From Bacillota bacterium (GTDB lineage Bacteria > Bacillota > Bacilli > Alicyclobacillales > Alicyclobacillaceae): DNA of 5,061 bases. Positions 1-3,484 of this stretch are shown piece after piece. The DNA is taken from contig JAKADF010000302.1 in assembly GCA_021820805.1 (NCBI GenBank), positions 1 to 5,061 of the forward strand, read 5' to 3'. A program made the position numbers and the translations under genes. Within the stretch, counting starts at the first letter, position 1; each line of letters opens with the position of its first letter. The notes beneath the pieces were generated by a model, which saw nothing but the letters and a program-made list of their open reading frames with translations, made no database searches and was not told the DNA's origin.

Positions 1-255
1 ATGTTTCGGATGCGCCAGTTTCTTTGGCTAAAAAGGCGGAAGGAAGTCAGTGAATTCAAGGGAATCGGGATTCTCCACGATGCCCTCGTTGCGTTAAGCA
101 GTGCGTTACGTCAAGGCACGGAAGCAGTTCGGTGTCTTTTAACCCGCTTGGTTCAACGTATGGAGAAGTTCGGATGCAAATCTCACCGCTACGAGAAGAA
201 AACGATGTTTGACATCATCGGAGTGGCATACGAGCGAACGAGAAAAGCGGCTTAG
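1..255 (+). CDS. Unrecognised basic protein, probably the C-terminal end of a longer or broken gene
   Basis: An open frame of 84 codons reaches the first base of the window and ends at TAG (253-255). I do not recognise the family. The product is rich in Arg and Lys and has no membrane segment. Its middle (about residues 23-52) looks helical, and it ends with a basic stretch, RYEKKTMFDIIGVAYERTRK. A basic C-terminus next to insertion-sequence debris would fit the tail of a transposase or another DNA-binding protein, but this is a guess with no diagnostic motif behind it. The ATG at position 1 cannot be tested as a start, because no upstream sequence and no ribosome binding site are available, so the real gene may begin before the window. 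No clear GC-rich terminator follows it. Confidence 0.4.
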   Translation: MFRMRQFLWLKRRKEVSEFKGIGILHDALVALSSALRQGTEAVRCLLTRLVQRMEKFGCKSHRYEKKTMFDIIGVAYERTRKAA

Positions 256-467
256 TTTGAATTTAAATTCCATTCGCTGGCTTTGAGTAAGTACTGATAC
301 GCATGGAAAAATCCATCTTATCTGTAGATTTTTAATAGGGCACTAATTCCCTATACGTGGTTACCGATGCTTGGCTTGATGGGCATGCGGCTGTACCCCA
401 GTGAGCGACAAATTGTGCACACTTTGATTTTTAACTGAAACTTAAAAGATAATTGCACATAAATAAA
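256..467. other. Non-coding stretch with short inverted repeats
   Basis: I see no gene here on either strand. It holds a perfect 12-bp palindrome, GAATTTAAATTC (259-270), an inverted repeat AAAAATC/GATTTTT (307-313 and 327-333), and TAGGG/CCCTA (336-340 and 349-353). None has the GC-rich stem plus T-run of a convincing terminator. The outer end of the left IS66 remnant should lie in this stretch. The only GTAAG, the start expected of an IS66 terminal repeat, is at 287-291. That is a weak candidate because the bases after it do not resemble the clearer end near 1035. Confidence 0.4.
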
Positions 468-489
468 CCCCGCTAGTTACCTAACGAGG
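468..489 (-). terminator. Intrinsic terminator of the left IS66 transposase remnant
   Basis: Read on the minus strand, CCTCGTTAG (489-481) and CTAGCGGGG (476-468) form a nine-pair stem around a GTAA loop, with two G-U pairs, followed by TTTATTTAT. On the plus strand the same stem has two C-A mismatches, so it favours minus-strand transcripts. It lies 10 bases after the stop of the IS66 remnant at 499-743. Confidence 0.55.
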
Positions 490-498
490 TCTATTGTT

Positions 499-743
499 TT
501 ATTGTTTTTTCTTTCTGCGTTTATGTACCTGCTCTGGCAAATGTTCTGACCATGGAAGTAGATTGCCCAAGGCTTCAGGATTTTCAAGATCGGTATTTGG
601 CATTTGCTGAAATAGATATTCTAAATACAGATATGGGTCTAGTTCGTTTTCTTTTGCTGTTTCTACTAAGCTGTATGTAATCGCACTTGCCCTAGCGCCC
701 TGTGGCGTGTTAGAGAATAGAAAATTTTTGCGCTTATGTTCGC
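499..743 (-). pseudogene. IS66-family transposase, C-terminal fragment (left copy)
   Basis: The reading frame from about 738 to 499 encodes the C-terminal element of an IS66-type DDE transposase. The motif RKNFLFSNTPQGARASA is followed by YSLVETAKEN, then DPYLYLEYLFQQMPN, then LLPWSEHLPE, and the tail is very basic (KRRKKKQ). In IS66 enzymes this block is the last ~80 residues of a protein of roughly 500. The catalytic DDE core and N-terminus are absent, so the fragment cannot transpose anything. Similarity to IS66 begins at RKN, right at the 20-bp palindrome 734-753. Upstream codons up to 807 are only the antisense of the right-hand copy and are not part of the gene. A terminator hairpin follows at 489-468. 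It shares only about half of its residues with the right-hand copy, so the two come from different IS66 elements. Confidence 0.85.
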
Positions 744-753
744 GCGAACATAA
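734..753. repeat. Perfect 20-bp palindrome at the junction of two IS66 fragments
   Basis: TTATGTTCGCGCGAACATAA equals its own reverse complement. With one mismatch (733/754) the symmetry extends to 731-756. After a second mismatch (730/757) five more pairs follow, giving an imperfect inverted repeat over 725-762. The outer matches come from the shared RKN codons of the two transposase fragments. The inner 20 bp would read SREH before RKN on both strands, which is not the usual IS66 sequence there (normally a Val/Ile-Gly before RKN). Confidence 0.9.
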
Positions 754-970
754 CCGTAAAAACTGGCTTTTTAGCGGAAGCCCGAAAGGAGCTTCGGCGA
801 GTGCCACTGTTTACAGCATTATTGAGAGTGCTAAGGCAAATGGTCTTAACCCGTATAAATATCTTCAGTTCATCTTCAGTCAATTACCGGGAGTACAGTT
901 CGGTCAGCACCCGGAATTTCTCGAAGATTACCTCCCGTGGAGCCCAGAAGTTCAAGAAACCTGTCAATAG
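744..970 (+). pseudogene. IS66-family transposase, C-terminal fragment (right copy)
   Basis: From about 752 the plus strand encodes an IS66 C-terminal element: RKNWLFSGSPKGASASA, YSIIESAKANGLNPYKYL, FSQLPG, and the closing LEDYLPWSPEVQ before TAG (968-970). It is the same domain as the left copy but points the other way and is clearly diverged (for example SGSPKG against SNTPQG). The frame can be opened further left to 707, but those codons are the antisense of the left copy, so the ATG at 707 is not a real start. The whole N-terminal and catalytic part is missing. The element continues 65 bases past the stop to a terminal repeat ending at about 1035, which lies in apbE. Confidence 0.85.
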
Positions 971-1035
971 AGCAGAACTCAGCTTACGCGATTTTATTCA
1001 CTTTTTTTCAATCCACCGAGTTATTTAACGCTTAC
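744..1035 (+). mobile_element. 3' remnant of an IS66-family element, with right terminal end
   Basis: The remnant runs from the palindrome to CGCTTAC at 1029-1035. Read outward-in this is GTAAGCG, the kind of terminus I associate with IS66-family elements. A second GCTTACG copy lies at 979-985 inside the end. The end position is supported independently: the interrupted apbE reading frame stops matching exactly here. IS66 elements usually duplicate 8 bp of target, so GTCCAAAC (1036-1043) is the expected half of the duplication. The other half and the left end are not in the window. Confidence 0.65.
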
Positions 1036-1513
1036 GTCCAAACCTTTACAATGCCACCCAAATCAATTTTATAGCCAGGTTCCAGTCGGACCCTGGCATG
1101 GATCACATCAAGTTCAAATGGACATTTCGTTGGCGGGATAAACGGAATGGTAATAACGAGCGGCTTTGAGGCTTTATCTACACCGATTTTTTCAAATGAT
1201 ACATTGTAACCAATGTTCTCCATTACATTACCAAGGCAGGGATTATAAATTCCGTTAGTTTGCAGAAAGGCTTGCTCGACCAACTGTAATATTTTAGTGT
1301 GTCTTCATGAATGTCAACGAATTGTCCAGGCTTATGATTAGTTTGACTAATTTCACTGTCGTTTTGAAACCGTGACAGCCTGGACTTAAGGTCTGCAATT
1401 CCATCTTTAGCCTGCTCTATGGTTTTGTTCATTTCATCGTTACTGTCAGTTTGCGTTGCTCTAATGGTAATTTGAACATTAATGCCCATCGCCGGGAAGG
1501 TTACAGTTTTCAA
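1036..1513 (-). pseudogene. apbE: FAD:protein FMN transferase, frameshifted and cut by IS66
   Basis: ApbE enzymes are Mg-dependent and attach FMN from FAD to Thr or Ser of flavoproteins outside the membrane. The first frame (TTG at 1513, with GGAG 7 bases upstream) gives the family opening VTFPAMGINVQITI. Then comes SRLSRFQNDSEIS..N (about residues 44-59), matching the ApbE SRF-x-SEIS-x-N motif. After Lys74 the similarity jumps one frame: ILQLVEQAF, TNGIYNPCLGNVM, and finally IDLGGIVKVW, matching the family's DLGGIaKG motif. Restoring one A in the A-run at 1292-1295 joins the frames. The gene then stops at the IS66 end (1035/1036), losing roughly the last half of a ~300-residue protein. KV in place of KG in the DLGGIVKG motif is a further change. 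No signal peptide is seen. It lies 31 bases downstream of the peptidoglycan-binding gene, probably in one operon. Confidence 0.85.
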
Positions 1514-1518
1514 GGTTA

Positions 1519-1525
1519 TCTCCGT
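1519..1525 (-). promoter_or_regulatory. Ribosome binding site supporting the TTG start of apbE
   Basis: On the minus strand ACGGAGA lies just before ATAACC and TTG (1513). The short GGAG core at suitable spacing decides for the TTG, since no ATG precedes the conserved AMG motif in frame. Confidence 0.45.
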
Positions 1526-1544
1526 GTCTTTCGATAAATAATCC

Positions 1545-2126
1545 TTAGGATGCTGAAGAACTCGTTATCGGTACCTGTTGTTGACTTAATCCATTGTTCC
1601 CCGAATAGCTGTACGATCCGTATGATGGCTGGCTGTTCGAACTGTAATTACCGCCCATATTGTTGCCTGGCTGAACCAAGTTACTTATACTGTTATCTTT
1701 GATGGTCTGCACAATTACCGTCAGTGTATTGCTGTCAACGGCTCCAGTTTGGGGCAAGTTATGATCGGCCTGAAAAGCTGCAACGGCATCTGCCGTAACC
1801 GTTCCGTAATAGTTTGTAATTCTGCGATGAAAATATCCGAGTTCTGCGAGCAATTCTTGAAGAGCACGTACTTGCTGGCCGCTTGAACCAATCTGTAACA
1901 ATACTGAGTTCTGGTTTGTATTCGTCATATTTGAACCAGCAGAAGTCGACACTGAAGTTAGCGACGGCTGCTGAGGAAGGTTTACTGCATTACTGATATG
2001 GTGCCAAATCGTAAAAAAACCGCCAAAAGCAACGACAGGAGTAGTCCACGATAATGTTAAAAGCCACGCGCGGAGTTTGCGTTCACGATGTTTTCTGGCA
2101 AGTTGTTTTTGTTCCTTTTCATCCAT
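1545..2126 (-). CDS. Membrane-anchored peptidoglycan-binding (PG_binding_1) protein
   Basis: This 193-residue protein has three parts. Residues 1-20 are strongly charged (KEQKQLARKHRERK) and should stay in the cytoplasm. Residues 21-41 form one hydrophobic segment, so the rest is expected outside. Residues about 75-142 are a peptidoglycan-binding type 1 domain: LQIGSSGQQVRALQELL, ELGYF, YYGTVTADAVAAFQ, and LPQTGAVDSNTL, the usual three-helix wall-binding fold. A Ser/Thr/Asn-rich linker (about 51-73) precedes it, and a low-complexity Gly/Ser/Asn/Tyr/Gln tail (about 150-193) follows. No catalytic domain is present, so the likely role is anchoring or scaffolding at the cell wall. The start is well fixed by AAGGAG ten bases before ATG. 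The gene looks intact. Downstream apbE suggests an extracytoplasmic flavoprotein partner, but that link is inference from spacing alone. Confidence 0.85.
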   Translation of the reverse strand: MDEKEQKQLARKHRERKLRAWLLTLSWTTPVVAFGGFFTIWHHISNAVNLPQQPSLTSVSTSAGSNMTNTNQNSVLLQIGSSGQQVRALQELLAELGYFHRRITNYYGTVTADAVAAFQADHNLPQTGAVDSNTLTVIVQTIKDNSISNLVQPGNNMGGNYSSNSQPSYGSYSYSGNNGLSQQQVPITSSSAS

Positions 2127-2132
2127 TTTTAA

Positions 2133-2145
2133 TGCACTCCTTTTC
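2133..2145 (-). promoter_or_regulatory. Strong ribosome binding site of the peptidoglycan-binding gene
   Basis: On the minus strand GAAAAGGAGTGC precedes the ATG at 2126. The AAGGAG core is a near-ideal Bacilli Shine-Dalgarno sequence and fixes this start. Confidence 0.65.
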
Positions 2146-2321
2146 TCTGCAATAGGCCGTAAAGTTTTATAAGTAAGTAAGACAGGGAACTAAGGCTTCC
2201 TAAAAAACATATTTGTACTATGTTAATCGTAAGCTCTGGGTAGTTTGAATGTGTGTGTTTAACCACGTGCGTTTTCCCCTGACAAGTTTAAACATCAGGC
2301 TAGAATGCAGTATAGACTTAG

Positions 2322-2351
2322 ATTATTGAAAAATAATCGAAATTCAATCAA
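2322..2351 (-). promoter_or_regulatory. Weak sigma-A-like promoter candidate
   Basis: On the minus strand TTGATT (2351-2346) and AATAAT (2327-2322) are 18 bases apart, which resembles -35 and -10 boxes. It would start a transcript about 190 bases before the peptidoglycan-binding gene. The region is very AT-rich and contains the hairpin GATTATT-GAAA-AATAATC (2321-2338), so the match may be chance. The rest of 2146-2371 holds no gene that I can see; a TATAAA at about 2167-2172 has no good -35 partner. Confidence 0.2.
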
Positions 2352-2371
2352 GAAACTTAGACGCTTTTAAG

Positions 2372-2426
2372 AAGGTAAAAATGCTATTATTTCTATTCTA
2401 GCAGTTGTTTAGCAGCTTTTTACCTT
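2372..2426 (-). terminator. Long inverted repeat at the kinase stop codon, possible terminator
   Basis: AAGGTAAAAATGCTA (2372-2386) pairs with TAGCAGCTTTTTACCTT (2410-2426) in 15 pairs with a two-base bulge, around a 23-base loop. It overlaps the stop codon of the kinase remnant (2409-2411). The stem is AT-rich and lacks a clean T-run, so it could be a decayed terminator or the scar of a small element. Confidence 0.35.
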
Positions 2427-2621
2427 TTGGTCAAGTTGAAAGTGTACATAAAGTACGATGCCTACTTTTCCGGTTTTTACGTTAATTGTTGATACGTGCC
2501 TTGCAACTACACTATAACAAATAGCTAAACCAAGAACTGTTCCCTGCTCTATTCTCGCAACGAGAGGGGTACTAAGCTTTTCAAGTAATTCGTTTTTAAT
2601 CCCACATCCTTTATCGCAAAC
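2409..2621 (-). pseudogene. Histidine kinase remnant, ATP-binding C-terminal part (downstream half)
   Basis: On the minus strand an uninterrupted frame from 2621 to TAA (2409-2411) encodes the end of a HATPase_c domain. VCDKGCGI is the G1 box with its ADP-binding Asp kept. LLEKLSTPL corresponds to the F box (normally TPF), followed by EQGTVLGLAICYSVVARH, the G2 box, which normally reads GTGLGL. Then come INVKTG and LYVHFQL, the last strand of the fold. The changes TPF to TPL and GTG to GTV, and the loss of the Gly after ARH, are signs of decay. The arrangement and spacing match sporulation-type kinases (KinA to KinE class). The upstream half continues at 2969 beyond the tnpB insert. No response regulator is adjacent. 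Confidence 0.8.
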
Positions 2622-2624
2622 CTA

Positions 2625-2950
2625 GGTGACATTAGCTTTTACGAATTTCGTCGTCAGCTTGAGTACAAGAGTGCTATGCACGGTGGAACAGTGTTTGTGG
2701 TGGATCGTTGGTTTGCATCGAGCAAGATTTGCCCAAAGTGCGATTACAAAATGGAAAGCATGCCACTATCGATTCGATCATGGAATTGCCCAAATTGTGG
2801 AGCACATCATGACCGAGACCAGAATGCAGCAGAAAACCTAAAAAAATTGGCCGTGAGTTCCACAGTGGCAGTCTGTGGAGAGAATGTAAGGCCTGCGACA
2901 TTAGTAGGCAATTCTCATTGAAACAGGAATTCAACATCAAAACTACCTAG
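2625..2950 (+). pseudogene. tnpB: TnpB (OrfB, IS605/IS1341 type) C-terminal fragment
   Basis: TnpB is the RNA-guided nuclease encoded by IS200/IS605 elements. The fragment starts at about DISFYEFRRQLEYKSAMHGG, then VVDRWFASSKICPKC and NCPNCGAHHDRDQNAAEN. The two Cys pairs are the zinc ribbon, and the Asp of DRDQNAA is the third RuvC catalytic residue. The first two RuvC motifs and the N-terminal half are gone, so it cannot cut DNA. The open frame ends at TGA (2919-2921) after GENVRPATLVGNSH. The usual TnpB ending (KQEFN) continues in another frame, as SLKQEFNIKTT with TAG at 2948-2950, so there is also a frameshift near 2905-2918. An ATG lies at 2676, but coding similarity extends upstream of it, so it is not the real start. 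Confidence 0.85.
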
Positions 2951-2968
2951 GATAGTTTTGAATAAGTT
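2855..2968 (+). ncRNA. Possible omega-RNA scaffold / right-end relic of the tnpB element
   Basis: TnpB guide RNAs overlap the 3' end of tnpB and run through the element's right end. Here the overlap region contains TCCACAG/CTGTGGA with a seven-base loop (2859-2879), a weaker AATTC/GAATT pair (2910-2931) and AAAACTA/TAGTTTT with a CCTAGGA loop (2939-2959). The last straddles the expected tnpB stop and sits about nine bases before the right border. These fit the layout of an omega-RNA, but no promoter or full-length protein accompanies them. This is inference from position and folding. Confidence 0.35.
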
Positions 2969-3260
2969 TGAAAGAACGGTAACTTCCTTAGAATCTGTCT
3001 ACGTTCGAATGGTCAGTTTGCCTCCTGCTGACATTGCCTCCAGCCCAATTAAGACCACGTTTGAAATGAGTTGTCGAATTTCCTTCTCATCCAATCGTAA
3101 AGAAGAACACTCATCCAATTCCAGGCTTACATTCGTTAGTAAATGTTGCTTCTGCCTGTATTAGGGGAAATAGAAATGTATGATCGAATTTAAGTCATCA
3201 AACTCGCCGTAAAACCCCTTGTTTTTGGCATATGGAGTCACATTAAATGTAGTTGATCGG
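2969..3260 (-). pseudogene. Histidine kinase remnant, dimerisation/N-box part (upstream half)
   Basis: Read on the minus strand in shifting frames, this encodes YAKNKGFYGEFDDLNSII, then FPLIQAEATFTN, then VSLELDECSSLRLDEKEIRQLI, LEAMSAGGKLTIRT and TDSKEVTVLS. The order matches sporulation-type kinases: the LAKNK end of the phosphoacceptor helices, dLN-ii, PLiqAeA, D-eK-irQ, and the N box before the sheet leading to the G1 box. The N box is ruined (VVLIGLEAM where N-x-x-NGLEAM is expected). A TAG (2999-3001) interrupts the frame, and at least two frameshifts lie near 3150-3190. No phosphoacceptor HExRNP motif is found further upstream. It joins the downstream half across the tnpB insert. Confidence 0.7.
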
Positions 3261-3468
3261 GAAATATCCTACTTGTGAATGGTGCAAGAAAAATGGAGGA
3301 AATTCAAGAAATTCTCAAGACAAAGCCCTTGAGGATTCAATAAAAACAAATACTAGAAACTATCAAATTGAAAAGGTGCCGATGTGTTCAATCATAAATG
3401 CGAATCTGCTCGAAGGTGACATAAAACGCTCCTATACCAGTAGCATGTATATGCAGTCAACTATCTAA
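3253..3468 (+). CDS. Doubtful small ORF with a CxxC pair
   Basis: This is an open frame of 71 codons from TTG (3253) to TAA (3466-3468). I do not recognise it. The start of the product reads KYPTCEWCKKNGG, a CxxC that could bind a metal, followed by a polar stretch with no repeats or membrane segment. A ribosome binding site is lacking: the nearest GGAG is about 15 bases before the TTG. The frame overlaps the end of the kinase remnant on the other strand and ends 16 bases before the flippase stop codon, tail to tail. It may be a chance frame in decaying DNA. Confidence 0.25.
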   Translation: MIGKYPTCEWCKKNGGNSRNSQDKALEDSIKTNTRNYQIEKVPMCSIINANLLEGDIKRSYTSSMYMQSTI

Positions 3469-3484
3469 TAATCAATCCAACCTG

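Larger units (their letters stand above)
2622..2968 (+). mobile_element. Truncated IS200/IS605-type (tnpB) insert inside the kinase remnant
   Basis: The boundaries come from the interrupted host gene. Taking out exactly these 347 bases joins kinase codons VLS to VCD in frame at the place where HATPase_c proteins have no gap. The insert holds the 3' part of tnpB and about 18 bases past its expected stop. No tnpA is present, and no left end is visible: tnpB similarity begins within a few bases of the left boundary. CCTAGG occurs at both borders (2621-2626 and 2946-2951). No target duplication is seen, as expected for this family. The exact edges may be off by a few bases. Confidence 0.6.

Noticed and set aside
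287..296. GTAAG as the outer terminal repeat of the left IS66 copy
   Set aside because: Only five bases match the clearer end at 1035, and the distance from the stop codon (about 210 bases) is much larger than in the right copy.
707..751. ATG at 707 as the start of the right-hand IS66 gene
   Set aside because: These codons are the antisense of the left-hand copy's RKNFLFSN region. IS66 similarity begins only after the palindrome.
734..753. The palindrome as a LexA/SOS operator
   Set aside because: The Bacilli LexA box has GAAC before GTTC. Here the order is reversed (GTTC-N4-GAAC), and no intact gene starts next to it.
801..1028. Plus-strand ORF of 75 codons
   Set aside because: It is an out-of-frame shadow of the IS66 fragment and carries no recognisable motif.
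2626..2940. ORFs on both strands overlapping the tnpB fragment
   Set aside because: They are shadows: the zinc-ribbon and DRDQNAA motifs are in the other plus-strand frame.
2958..3164. Plus-strand ORF of 68 codons
   Set aside because: The opposite strand carries recognisable kinase motifs over the same bases, so this is an antisense shadow.
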